From Pseudomonadota bacterium (GTDB lineage: Bacteria; Pseudomonadota; Gammaproteobacteria; Burkholderiales; Chitinibacteraceae): DNA of 64,000 nucleotides. The notes below the pieces were generated by a model. That model worked only from the letters and a program-made list of their open reading frames with translations. It was not told the origin of the DNA and ran no database searches. Location of the stretch: assembly GCA_026399755.1 (NCBI GenBank), contig JAPLQI010000123.1, positions 54,301 to 118,300 on the forward strand, read 5' to 3'. Positions 54,010 through 61,871 of this stretch are shown here, one piece after another. A program made the translations under genes and the position numbers. The first letter of the stretch is position 1, and each line of letters begins with the position of its first letter.

Positions 54010-54312
54010 ATGATTAAGTATCTTTTACCGCTCTTACTGATCTGTACTCCATTGGCTTGGGCGGAAGATGGGGCCAAAGTGGCTGCCAAATATAATTGTT
54101 TAGGCTGTCATGCGGTTGACACTAAAATTGTTGGCCCGTCTTACAAAGAAGTTGCTGCTAAATATCGAGGGCAAAAAGACGCCGAAGCGATGTTGATGAA
54201 AGAAGTACGCAGTGGTTTGCCTGGTGGAAAATGGGGCAAAATTCCTATGCCTGCACAGCAAATTGAAGAGAAAGATTTAAGGATTATTATCCGTTGGGTA
54301 CTGTCGCATTAA
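54010..54312 (+). CDS. Monohaem cytochrome c (c-551/c-552 type)
   Basis: A 100-residue periplasmic electron carrier. A signal peptide (about 1-18, LLPLLLICTPLAWA) is followed by the haem-binding CLGCH (Cys30, Cys33, His34) and the sixth ligand Met80 in GKIPMPAQQ. The mature protein of about 82 residues fits class I c-551. It precedes dksA by 185 bp. AGGAAAAAAA lies just upstream of the ATG. Partner enzymes are not encoded in the window. Confidence 0.93.
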   Translation: MIKYLLPLLLICTPLAWAEDGAKVAAKYNCLGCHAVDTKIVGPSYKEVAAKYRGQKDAEAMLMKEVRSGLPGGKWGKIPMPAQQIEEKDLRIIIRWVLSH

Positions 54313-54333
54313 TGCCATACCGCCTGTATGGCA
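54313..54333. other. Hairpin at the end of the cytochrome gene
   Basis: TGCCATAC (54313-54320) pairs perfectly with GTATGGCA (54326-54333) around CGCCT, starting immediately after the cytochrome stop. The following AAAACG lacks a T run, so it is a weak or bidirectional signal at most. Confidence 0.5.
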
Positions 54334-54497
54334 AAACGAGTTATTGCATTGCGGCGAGGACTTGATTATGCTGCCTCCCCATTTGGTGGGGTGTATGCTC
54401 GTAAGTTTATGTTCTGTCTAGTTTTTGTTTCAGTAATATGAAATAAAGCTGCAGAGCGATTTTGCCCCGCCCCCATTTGCAGAAAGGGAGAAAGACC

Positions 54498-54914
54498 ATG
54501 GCCAAACTCACGGAACAAGAAATCATTAGCTGGAACGGCTCAGAAGATGATTACATGAACCCGGATCACCTCGAGTTTTTCCGGGCTAAGCTTCTGCAAA
54601 TGAAAGCAGAGCTTTTGGCGAATGCCAATCAGACCAGCCAGCACTTGCAAGAGCAAGAAGCCACGCCGGATCCAGCTGATCGCGCTACTTTGGAAGAAGA
54701 ATATGCATTAGAGCTGCGCACACGCGATCGTGAGCGTAAGTTGCTGATGAAGATTGAATCAACCTTACGTAAGCTCGACGATGGCAATTATGGCTATTGT
54801 GAAGATACCGGTGAGCCGATTGGCCTGCCGCGTTTAGTTGCACGTCCTACCGCCTCGATGTCTCTGGAAGCGCAAGAGCGTCGCGAGCGTATGAAAAAGC
54901 AGTATGCAGATTAA
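54498..54914 (+). CDS. dksA: RNA polymerase-binding protein DksA (zinc-site-deficient)
   Basis: A 138-residue protein that binds the secondary channel of RNA polymerase and works with ppGpp to control rRNA and amino-acid genes. The coiled coil with the two essential acidic tip residues (Asp58, Asp61 in DPADRAT) is intact. The zinc-finger region keeps only one of the four cysteines (Cys101), with Thr104, Ser122 and Ala125 replacing the others (YGYCEDTGEPIGL, ASMSLEAQERRE). This cysteine-poor form is normal in many betaproteobacteria and works without structural zinc. It has its own ribosome-binding site (GGGAG, 8 bases upstream) and precedes a Zur-like gene. Confidence 0.94.
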   Translation: MAKLTEQEIISWNGSEDDYMNPDHLEFFRAKLLQMKAELLANANQTSQHLQEQEATPDPADRATLEEEYALELRTRDRERKLLMKIESTLRKLDDGNYGYCEDTGEPIGLPRLVARPTASMSLEAQERRERMKKQYAD

Positions 54915-54932
54915 TGCTGTTGCACTGCTTTG

Positions 54933-55349
54933 ATGAGTAATGCCACTGAAACTGTTGCGAAAGCACGTGATTTAGTCGCCCAAACCCGTGCCCGCACCAC
55001 GCCTGCACGGGTGCGGGTGTTGGCAGCACTTTTAGATGCGCAGCGCCCGCTTTCGCATCTGGATGTATTGGCTGCACTTCAGCCAGCCATTGATAGAGTG
55101 ACGGTTTACCGCGTTCTGGATTGGCTTACAGAGCAACATCTTGCGCATAAACTATCCGGCGATGATCGGGTTTGGCGTTTTTCTGTTGCGCCGGCCCCAC
55201 ACCATCATGCACATTTTCAATGTGAAAATTGCGGTCGTTTTTTCTGCCTTGAAAACGTCAGCAGCGATTTGCCTGTAAGCCTACCCGCACAATTCCTCGC
55301 TCGCATGGTTGAAATCACGGTCAAAGGCATTTGCGCCGACTGTCGATAG
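54933..55349 (+). CDS. Fur-family regulator (Zur-like)
   Basis: A 138-residue DNA-binding metalloregulator. The winged-helix part (about 1-80) contains TPARVRVLAALLDAQRPLSHLDVLAAL and DRVTVYRVLDWL. The HHHAHFQCENCGRFFCLE motif and C-terminal CADC supply the structural zinc site (CENC/CADC), and the His cluster is the regulatory site. This pattern suits Zur or another Fur paralog. The TTG at 54930 precedes the ATG at 54933 and is not the start. It follows dksA by 18 bp, and the two are probably cotranscribed, linking zinc control with stringent control. Confidence 0.9.
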   Translation: MSNATETVAKARDLVAQTRARTTPARVRVLAALLDAQRPLSHLDVLAALQPAIDRVTVYRVLDWLTEQHLAHKLSGDDRVWRFSVAPAPHHHAHFQCENCGRFFCLENVSSDLPVSLPAQFLARMVEITVKGICADCR

Positions 55350-55412
55350 ACGATAATCTCTTCCTTTTATGATGGCTTGTTGCAGCGCAGCAGGTGTCCG
55401 CTAGGGAAGAAT

Positions 55413-56483
55413 ATGCAATATCAAACAGATGATGTCCGTATCCGAGAAATTAAAGAGCTACTTCCCCCTGTTGCGGTGATGGAAAAATTCCCCGTCAGTG
55501 AAATTGCCTCTGTCACGGTTTTTGAAACTCGGCAGGCGATTCAGCGCATTCTTCAAGGCACTGATGATCGTCTCTTAGTCGTGATTGGTCCCTGTTCGAT
55601 CCACGATACCGAGGCTGCGCACGAATACGGCGCTAAGCTTAAGGTGTTGCGTGAGCTACATAAAGACGATTTAGAAATCGTGATGCGGGTGTATTTCGAA
55701 AAACCACGCACTACCGTGGGCTGGAAGGGTTTGATTAATGATCCTTACCTTAATGGCAGCTTTAATATCAACGACGGCTTGCGTATTGCACGCAAATTGC
55801 TGGTTGATTTAAACAATGATGGCATGCCGACCGCCGGTGAGTTCCTCGACATGATCACGCCACAATATATGGCTGATTTAATGAGCTGGGGCGCAATTGG
55901 TGCTCGTACTACCGAGTCCCAAGTACACCGTGAGCTGGCTTCAGGCTTATCTTGCCCAGTTGGCTTTAAAAATGGCACTGACGGCAATTTGCGTATTGCG
56001 CTGGATGCAATCCGCGCTTCTAGCCAGTCGCATCATTTCTTGTCGGTAACCAAAATGGGCCACTCCGCCATTGTGGCGACAGGCGGTAATCCAGATTGCC
56101 ACATTATTTTACGTGGCGGTAAAGAGCCTAATTTTGATGCGAATCATGTGCGTGCTGCGATGGCTGATTTAGCGGCTGCAGGCTTGCCACAGAAAATCAT
56201 GGTGGATTTTAGTCACGCCAATAGCAGCAAAGATTATCGTCGCCAAGTTTATGTGTCCGCCGATGTGTGTGCTCAGCTGGCGAGAGGCAATAACGCAGTG
56301 TTTGGTGTAATGATTGAAAGCCACCTAGTTGGTGGTCGCCAAGACCATGTAGAAGGCAAGCCATTGACCTATGGTCAGTCAATTACCGATGGCTGCATTA
56401 GCTGGGATCAAACTGAAACCATGTTGGCAGATTTATCCAAGGCGGTGGTTGATCGTCGTGCCATTGCCAAAGTGCATATTTAA
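55413..56483 (+). CDS. aroG: 3-deoxy-7-phosphoheptulonate synthase (class I, AroG type)
   Basis: A 356-residue enzyme that condenses phosphoenolpyruvate and erythrose 4-phosphate, the first step of the shikimate pathway. The family motifs VIGPCSIHD, YFEKPRTTVGWKGLINDPYLNGSF, GARTTESQVHRELASGLSCPVGFKNGTDG and MVDFSHANSSK are all present, with the metal-binding Cys in GPCS. Of the three isozymes it is most like the Phe-sensitive AroG, but the effector is not certain from this alone. The ATG at 55413 has AGGGA nine bases upstream. A terminator follows. Confidence 0.95.
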   Translation: MQYQTDDVRIREIKELLPPVAVMEKFPVSEIASVTVFETRQAIQRILQGTDDRLLVVIGPCSIHDTEAAHEYGAKLKVLRELHKDDLEIVMRVYFEKPRTTVGWKGLINDPYLNGSFNINDGLRIARKLLVDLNNDGMPTAGEFLDMITPQYMADLMSWGAIGARTTESQVHRELASGLSCPVGFKNGTDGNLRIALDAIRASSQSHHFLSVTKMGHSAIVATGGNPDCHIILRGGKEPNFDANHVRAAMADLAAAGLPQKIMVDFSHANSSKDYRRQVYVSADVCAQLARGNNAVFGVMIESHLVGGRQDHVEGKPLTYGQSITDGCISWDQTETMLADLSKAVVDRRAIAKVHI

Positions 56484-56510
56484 AGCGCTGTTTTTATTAG
56501 CTAAAAATGA

Positions 56511-56538
56511 AACGCCTCCTTAACCGAGGCGTTTTTTT
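56511..56538 (+). terminator. Rho-independent terminator of aroG
   Basis: AACGCCTC (56511-56518) pairs with GAGGCGTT (56526-56533) around CTTAACC and is followed by T residues to 56538. Confidence 0.93.
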
Positions 56539-56754
56539 ATTGGGCAGAGAACAACATAGATGATTGCATCTGGCGGTATTTTTTAAGCATGCGCAAATGC
56601 TCTGCCCGACCGCAGAGCATTGAATGGCTGGATTTGGCTCGGGTCTTTACTAAGATTGAAAACAGCGGATAGAAAAATCAGTCCCGTTTTCCCCTCTGCA
56701 ATTTAAATCAGGGGGTGATAAGTAGTAAATGCCGTGCCAATAAGGAGCAAGTCC

Positions 56755-57036
56755 ATGCAATTTGATGAAGTTATTCCTGACCATTTTAATATTATCTCTC
56801 GCACACCTCTTCCCCATGTCTTGATTGAACAAGCACTGATGCAATTAGGGGGTGGAGGCATTGAGGGAACCACTTTTAAGCGTAATGCTTTACTAGCGGC
56901 GGGCTGGAAGCATGCCAGTGTGGTGTCTTATGGCAAGCATCCTAATGAGGCCTCAGCGGCGTTTAATCAAGTGCGCGCCGTGCTTGAGCAGAGCCAGAAG
57001 CCTGAGGAAATCATGCTGCAATTGCAAAAAAAATAA
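56755..57036 (+). CDS. Small protein of unknown function
   Basis: A 93-residue soluble protein with an AAGGAG ribosome-binding site eight bases before the ATG. It begins MQFDEVIPDHFNIISRTPLPHVLIEQALMQLGGGGIEGTTFKRNALLAAGWKHA in two parts, and ends with a helical, charged tail (QVRAVLEQSQKPEEIMLQL). The GGGGIEGTTFKRNALLAAGW stretch looks like a conserved loop. There is no signal peptide, membrane span or recognised motif. It is convergent with the lipoyl/PSBD gene, four bases away. A longer frame to 56734 lacks a ribosome-binding site. Confidence 0.6.
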   Translation: MQFDEVIPDHFNIISRTPLPHVLIEQALMQLGGGGIEGTTFKRNALLAAGWKHASVVSYGKHPNEASAAFNQVRAVLEQSQKPEEIMLQLQKK

Positions 57037-57040
57037 AGGG

Positions 57041-57517
57041 CTAGTGATGGTTGAGTTGTTGCCATTGCAGCATCACGGCACGGACATGTGCTTCTACATC
57101 AGCGACTTCAATGTGCTCACCATGGGCGACAACGGTACTGAGATCGACTCCAAGCCTCGCGGCCAATTGAGCGGCTAGTGGGCTAACGCTAAAAGAAGCG
57201 GCTTCAGGCCAGTCAAGCTTGCATGCGCTAACAAATGAGGCTTCTTCTTCGGTGCCAAAGATGTGCATGGGTGCTTCTTCGATTTCCATTTGCAGCAATA
57301 AATCACCACAGGCAACGGTTTCGCAAAGAGACACCATTAAATGTGAAACCAAGCCTGCTTCTGGAGCACAAATTTCAATCGCCACTCCACCACTGCTTAA
57401 GGTAAGCAGGGGTGTATTACTCTGGACATGCTTGCCAGGCAAAATATGCAAACCACTTACGGTGGCCGTGTTTTCTAGCTCGGGAACGCAGATTAGGTGG
57501 GTAGTGAATGCGGTCAT
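57041..57517 (-). CDS. Standalone lipoyl-like plus PSBD-like protein
   Basis: A 158-residue protein with two modules of 2-oxo acid dehydrogenase E2 subunits but no catalytic domain. Residues 1-80 form a biotinyl/lipoyl-like beta barrel (VPELENTATVSGLHILPGKHVQSNTPLLTL, IEICAPEAGLVSHLMVS). Where a lipoyl domain has the modified lysine (ETDKA), this reads SSGGVA (41-46), so no lipoylation site exists. Residues 108-146 resemble the peripheral subunit-binding domain (SFSVSPLAAQLAARLGVDLSTVVAHGEHIEVADVEAHV). It could bind an E1 or E3 subunit as a regulator or be a degenerate E2 fragment. It is divergent from the ackA genes. Confidence 0.7.
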   Translation of the reverse strand: MTAFTTHLICVPELENTATVSGLHILPGKHVQSNTPLLTLSSGGVAIEICAPEAGLVSHLMVSLCETVACGDLLLQMEIEEAPMHIFGTEEEASFVSACKLDWPEAASFSVSPLAAQLAARLGVDLSTVVAHGEHIEVADVEAHVRAVMLQWQQLNHH

Positions 57518-57670
57518 GGTGAATATGCACCTATTTATGGGCGAATTAGCTTGATTTTGACCAATACGGGCCTTTTTAGTCCTGCTTAAAATATGCAGCA
57601 GTAATTATTCCATTGCAGTGCAGCATGCCTGTTCCTAATATTCGGCAGCGAGCGATACTAATAGATTTCA

Positions 57671-57859
57671 ATGGATATTACCGCAGCAGATGAGCGTGCT
57701 CAGCATAATTTGGCTTTGCTTGGCACTCACCGCAAAGGCGTATTGTTTTTTGAGCAAGATACCCAAAGTTGTGAACGCCTGCTTGCGCTGTATTCATCAC
57801 AAAGCAAGATAAATTCAACCGCTGTGCAGAAAGCTGTACAGAGGTCAGTGAAAAACTAA
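57671..57859 (+). CDS. Short protein before ackA, unrecognised
   Basis: A 62-residue open frame ending 10 bases before the ackA ATG. It starts MDITAADERAQHNLALLGTHRKG and ends in a Lys/Gln-rich helix (AVQKAVQRSVKN). The ribosome-binding site is weak (no GGAG within 12 bases of the ATG). It may be a genuine small gene coupled to ackA or an open frame by chance. No family or signal was recognised. Confidence 0.4.
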   Translation: MDITAADERAQHNLALLGTHRKGVLFFEQDTQSCERLLALYSSQSKINSTAVQKAVQRSVKN

Positions 57860-57869
57860 GGAGTAGTTT

Positions 57870-59063
57870 ATGAGTGAGTTGGTTCTAGTTATCAATGCCG
57901 GTTCATCCAGCATCAAATTTTCCCTATTTGAAACCACAGCAGCAGATCCTGTTTTGCTGTTTAAAGGCTTAGCAGACGGCATTTATGTCGATCCTAAATT
58001 TGTGGCTAAAGATGCGGATGACAATAAGCTGGTTTCTGAATCGATGCCGGCAGATATGCCTAAGAACCACGACTCTGCACTGCGTCACATGCTAGCTTGG
58101 CTCAATAGCCATATCGAAGGCCGATCCATTGCCGCGATTGGCCATCGTGTCGTGCATGGTGGTTTAAACTTTTGCCACCCCGTTCTGATTACGGAAGAAG
58201 TATTAAAAGGCTTAGATGAAACGATTGCGTTAGCGCCACTCCATGCGCCGCACAATATTATGCCGATGCGCGTTTTGGCTCAGTTGTTGCCTACCGTGCC
58301 ACAAGTTGCCTGCTTTGATACTGCGTTTCACCGCACTCAGCCAGAAATCGAGCAGCAATACGCCTTGCCTTACGAATTTAGCGAGCAACATGGTATTCGT
58401 CGCTACGGCTTCCACGGCCTTTCTTATGAGTTTATTGCCAGCGTATTGCCTGCGATTGATGCCAAAGCGGCAGCGGGTCGCACGGTAGTGGCTCACTTGG
58501 GCAATGGTTCGTCGATGGCTGCTTTACTGGGTGGTGAATGTCAGGCGACCACCATGGGCTTCACCGCCTTGGAAGGCCTGCCTATGGGCACTCGTTGCGG
58601 TACGATCGACCCAGCTTTGATTCTGCACTTTATGAGCCATCTGAAAATGGATGCCTCACAAATTGAAGAACTCATCTACAAAAAATCGGGTTTATTGGGT
58701 ATGTCAGGTATTTCTAGCGATATGCGCGATCTGCATGCTAGCAAAGATCCACGTGCTAAATTTGCTGTTGATTACTTTGCTCACCGTGTAGTGCGTGAAG
58801 CTGCATCTTTAGCTGCAGCAATGCAGGGCTTTGATGCGCTAGTGTTTACGGCAGGTATTGGCGAGAACGACGATATTGCTCGCGCCACGGTATGTAATGA
58901 ATTGCGCTGGTTAGGCGTGGAAATTGATGAAGTAGCAAATGCCAAGCGCTCAGGTGAAGCGCGTTGCATCTCTCTACCTAGCAGCCGTGTTCCTGTGTAT
59001 ATCATTCCTACCAATGAAGAACTGATGATTGCTCGCCATGCTTTAAAGCGTGTCGCTGCATAA
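57870..59063 (+). CDS. ackA: Acetate kinase
   Basis: A 397-residue enzyme that interconverts acetate plus ATP and acetyl phosphate plus ADP in central carbon metabolism. The signatures are LVINAGSSSIKFSLF (residues 4-18) and RRYGFHGLSYEFI, with GNGSSMAALLGGECQATTMGFTALEGLPMGTRCG and TAGIGENDD. AAGGAG before the ATG is a strong ribosome-binding site. Phosphotransacetylase, its usual partner, is not adjacent. A terminator follows. Confidence 0.96.
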   Translation: MSELVLVINAGSSSIKFSLFETTAADPVLLFKGLADGIYVDPKFVAKDADDNKLVSESMPADMPKNHDSALRHMLAWLNSHIEGRSIAAIGHRVVHGGLNFCHPVLITEEVLKGLDETIALAPLHAPHNIMPMRVLAQLLPTVPQVACFDTAFHRTQPEIEQQYALPYEFSEQHGIRRYGFHGLSYEFIASVLPAIDAKAAAGRTVVAHLGNGSSMAALLGGECQATTMGFTALEGLPMGTRCGTIDPALILHFMSHLKMDASQIEELIYKKSGLLGMSGISSDMRDLHASKDPRAKFAVDYFAHRVVREAASLAAAMQGFDALVFTAGIGENDDIARATVCNELRWLGVEIDEVANAKRSGEARCISLPSSRVPVYIIPTNEELMIARHALKRVAA

Positions 59064-59088
59064 TTTCTAGCTTCAAACAAAAAGCCAC

Positions 59089-59114
59089 ATGGAGTTCATT
59101 CATGTGGCTTTTTT
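59089..59114 (+). terminator. Rho-independent terminator of ackA
   Basis: GCCACATG (59094-59101 region) pairs with CATGTGGC (59101-59108) around GAGTTCATT, preceded by five A and followed by six T. It starts 26 bp after the ackA stop. Confidence 0.9.
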
Positions 59115-59393
59115 GTGTGTGAAACATCGATAAATAGTATTTCATGCGGATATTTAAAATTTTTGAAATTAAATATTTATTTAAGATCTGCACAATGGCT
59201 AGTTCGGTGAGCATTTTTTTGAATAGTCGGGACAATTAGATGAGCGATTACTTTTTTGAGCATGAAATAAGTCTAAGTCTGGCTTTATTTTAGTAAGAAA
59301 GCCTCAAGTTCAGCAGGCCGTTATGTTTACCTTTGAGTAAGTTAAGGGTTCACGTATCCTTCAAGCCTTGCCGGAGTACGAGTAGGAAAAATA
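59115..59393. other. Intergenic region after ackA
   Basis: The gap after the ackA terminator contains no repeat or gene that I can support. It presumably holds the promoter of the membrane-protein/dgkA genes; the GTAGGAAAAATA before the ATG provides an AGGA ribosome-binding site. Confidence 0.5.
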
Positions 59394-60143
59394 ATGGAAA
59401 AAGATAACGTCATTGATCTATTGCCTGAGCCGCGCCGCCTTGTGGCTGGCCGTGGATGGCATTGGTATGTGCAGGGGTTTAAATTGTTTCGTTGCCAGCC
59501 AAGCATGTGGATTGTGCTGGCCTTGCAGTTTTTTGTTTTAGCTTTATTGGCCGGTGTGCTGCCTGCGGTGGGGGCTTTGGCTTATACCTTGGTCTCACCC
59601 GTGCTATCTGCGGGTGTTTATTTGGCGGCTAAACAATGTGATGCCGGTAATAAGATTGGCCCTTTGGATTTATTTGCCGCTTTTCGTGGTGAAGTAAAAC
59701 CCTTGCTGTTTATTGGCTTTATTAATGTGGTCGCCGTGATGTTGGTTACGCTGCTGCTGAGCTTGTTTGGCAGCCAGCCTAGCCTTGCAGATATCCCTGC
59801 TGGCAGCTTACCTAGCCCAGAATTGATGAAATCCCTGTATGTGCATACCTCATTAAGTTTGATTCTCATGACACCTATCATGTGCGCTGTTTGGTTTGCA
59901 CCTGCCTTAGTGATCTTTAAAGGGCATTCCCCAGTAGAAGCCATGAAGCTCTCTTTTGCGGGCGTTTGTCGTAATTGGCAGGCCTTTTTACTGAGTGGCC
60001 TGATTACTTTGGCTTTGTTTATTTTATCGGCGTTTACGATCTTCCTAGGCTTGCTGGTCGCTCTTCCTGTGATGATGCTGATGCAGTATGTGGCCTATCA
60101 AGAAATCTTTGACGTGACGCCAAATGGCGTGGATGGAGTGTGA
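59394..60143 (+). CDS. BPSS1780-like polytopic membrane protein
   Basis: A 249-residue inner-membrane protein with about six hydrophobic helices (about 38-60, 62-82, 104-127, 148-172, 195-215 and 216-236). The N-terminus (about 1-37: GRGWHWYVQGFKLFRCQPSMWI) has the hallmark W and QG...F pattern of the BPSS1780 family, proteins of unknown function conserved in betaproteobacteria. The next gene dgkA begins one base after its stop, so the two are in one operon with possible lipid or envelope functions. Confidence 0.82.
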   Translation: MEKDNVIDLLPEPRRLVAGRGWHWYVQGFKLFRCQPSMWIVLALQFFVLALLAGVLPAVGALAYTLVSPVLSAGVYLAAKQCDAGNKIGPLDLFAAFRGEVKPLLFIGFINVVAVMLVTLLLSLFGSQPSLADIPAGSLPSPELMKSLYVHTSLSLILMTPIMCAVWFAPALVIFKGHSPVEAMKLSFAGVCRNWQAFLLSGLITLALFILSAFTIFLGLLVALPVMMLMQYVAYQEIFDVTPNGVDGV

Positions 60144-60144
60144 A

Positions 60145-60519
60145 ATGCTTGAAAGTCCATTTAAAGGTAAAACAGGAGCTGCCCGCATTTTTAATGCATT
60201 GGGTTACTCCTTAGATGGTTTAAAAGCAGGCTGGCTGAATGAAGCCGCTTTTCGCCAAGTGAGCTTGCTGGCCTTAGTAGGCATTCCAACTGCCTTTTTA
60301 ATTCCAGGGCTGCCTCATTGGGGCCGGGCGCTTTTGATTGGCAGCCACTTTGCCACGATGATAGTCGAGTTACTGAATTCAGCAATTGAAGCTGCCGTTG
60401 ATCACACTTCTTTAGAGCGGCATGTCTTGGCTAAACGTGCCAAAGATTTAGGCAGTGCAGCACAGCTGGTGTGTTTGCTTAATTTGGCTTTGATGTGGTG
60501 TTTGGTCTTACTGGGTTGA
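60145..60519 (+). CDS. dgkA: Diacylglycerol kinase
   Basis: A 124-residue three-helix integral membrane enzyme that recycles diacylglycerol to phosphatidic acid, replenishing phospholipid precursors after glycolipid and membrane-derived oligosaccharide synthesis. The signature is ELLNSAIEAAVDHTSLERHVLAKRAKDLGSAA with the catalytic Glu/Asn and the nucleotide-binding Glu. Length matches E. coli DgkA. The GGAG lies about 10 bases before the ATG at 60145, inside the end of the preceding gene. Alternative ATGs upstream overlap that gene. Confidence 0.94.
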   Translation: MLESPFKGKTGAARIFNALGYSLDGLKAGWLNEAAFRQVSLLALVGIPTAFLIPGLPHWGRALLIGSHFATMIVELLNSAIEAAVDHTSLERHVLAKRAKDLGSAAQLVCLLNLALMWCLVLLG

Positions 60520-60557
60520 GCTAAATAGATTGAGTGGGCTTGTATGAGTAAATCACC

Positions 60558-61871
60558 ATGAGTCATCAGCAGGCATTGTTGATTAAAGGCCGACGTTTAT
60601 ATCGACAGGGCCAGCCCGCTTTGGCAATAAGTAGTTTTCTGGCGGGTATCGAAGAGTCATTAGATCTCTCCGAAAATGAAACTATCTATTGGATTGAACT
60701 CGCTCATTTATTTCGTGAAACCGGGCAAGTTGAAAGATCCTTAACGCTTAATCAATATGGATTGCAATTAGCGGGCGATGATGCTTATTTGATTTGCGCT
60801 ACAAGACTGGGTTTAGCTGCAGATTTGTGGTTGCTCAATAAAAAAGATTCGGCGCTGAAGATGATACAGCAGGTGCTCGATAATCCAGCCTTATATAGCT
60901 GTGCGTATTTGTTAGAGCGATTAAGCCAGTTATATAGTTTGCAAGAAGAATGGCAATTGGCGCTGGGTTTACTTGAAAAGGCAATAATCCTTTATCAGAC
61001 AGAGCCTGCTGCCATGGCAGGCTGTGGCTTAGCGCTATTAAAGCTAGACGCCAAGATGGTGATAAGTGCTGAGTCCTTAGATCGCGCTAAATTGCTCAAT
61101 AATGTGGAGGTGCTAAAAAAACATATGCACCATCTGCCTCGTTCCAGTCGAGAAATCCATATTGAGCTTGGGCGTGCATATCAGCGCTTAGAGCAATTTG
61201 CTGAATCTGTTGAATACTTTAGCAAGGCATTACAATTACCCACAAAAACCACAAAAACATCTCGGCCAAGGCGTTTAGCTGCGGTTGAATACAAATTGCG
61301 GCAAATGACTAGTGAAATTGAAATTGAGTTATTACGTGAAAAAAATGTAGCCCAGCATCAACAGGTGCAAGAATTAGAAAATGTTACTTTCCGTGATGAA
61401 CACAGTGGCTTACATAATGCCCGCTATTTAGAGATGCGCTGGCCAGTATTATTGGATCAAGCCCAAAGTGAAACACTTTGCCTGCTTAGCTTAGGAATTG
61501 ATCATTTTGCCAGTATTAGGGAAGTCTTTGGTAGTGAGTTCGCCTACATTGCCTATCACCAAGTGGCGCGTATTTTGCAAATCCACACCCCTGTTCATGC
61601 CGTTTTAGTGTGTTCAGGCTTAGGTTCATTTTCGCTGGCTATCCCTGCGATAAATAAAATAAAAATTGAGCAGATTACTCTGAATATTCATCAGGATATC
61701 GCCAAGCTAGAAAGCACTCATTTACCTGAGCCTCTGAGTTTGAGTATGGGCGGTGCTTTTTTCCAATTGGGCGATACGGCGGAGATTTTGCATTTGCGAG
61801 CAGATTTAGCTCTTTTCTTAGCATTGCGAAAAGGGGCAGGGCAATTGCTTTGGGAAGAAGAGGAAAAATGA
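60558..61871 (+). CDS. TPR protein with a degenerate GGDEF domain
   Basis: A 437-residue soluble protein. Residues 1-230 contain several TPR-like helical hairpins (YRQGQPALAISSFLAGIEESL, GRAYQRLEQFAESVEYFSKALQLP). About 240-275 is a coiled coil, and 278-437 matches a GGDEF domain (FRDEHSGLHNARYLEMRWPVLL, GIDHFASIREVFGSEFAYIAYHQ). The catalytic GGDEF is replaced by GLGSF (354-358), so it cannot synthesise cyclic di-GMP. Such dead domains can act as GTP sensors or dimerisation modules. The stop overlaps the next TPR gene as ATGA. No membrane span is present. Confidence 0.82.
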   Translation: MSHQQALLIKGRRLYRQGQPALAISSFLAGIEESLDLSENETIYWIELAHLFRETGQVERSLTLNQYGLQLAGDDAYLICATRLGLAADLWLLNKKDSALKMIQQVLDNPALYSCAYLLERLSQLYSLQEEWQLALGLLEKAIILYQTEPAAMAGCGLALLKLDAKMVISAESLDRAKLLNNVEVLKKHMHHLPRSSREIHIELGRAYQRLEQFAESVEYFSKALQLPTKTTKTSRPRRLAAVEYKLRQMTSEIEIELLREKNVAQHQQVQELENVTFRDEHSGLHNARYLEMRWPVLLDQAQSETLCLLSLGIDHFASIREVFGSEFAYIAYHQVARILQIHTPVHAVLVCSGLGSFSLAIPAINKIKIEQITLNIHQDIAKLESTHLPEPLSLSMGGAFFQLGDTAEILHLRADLALFLALRKGAGQLLWEEEEK

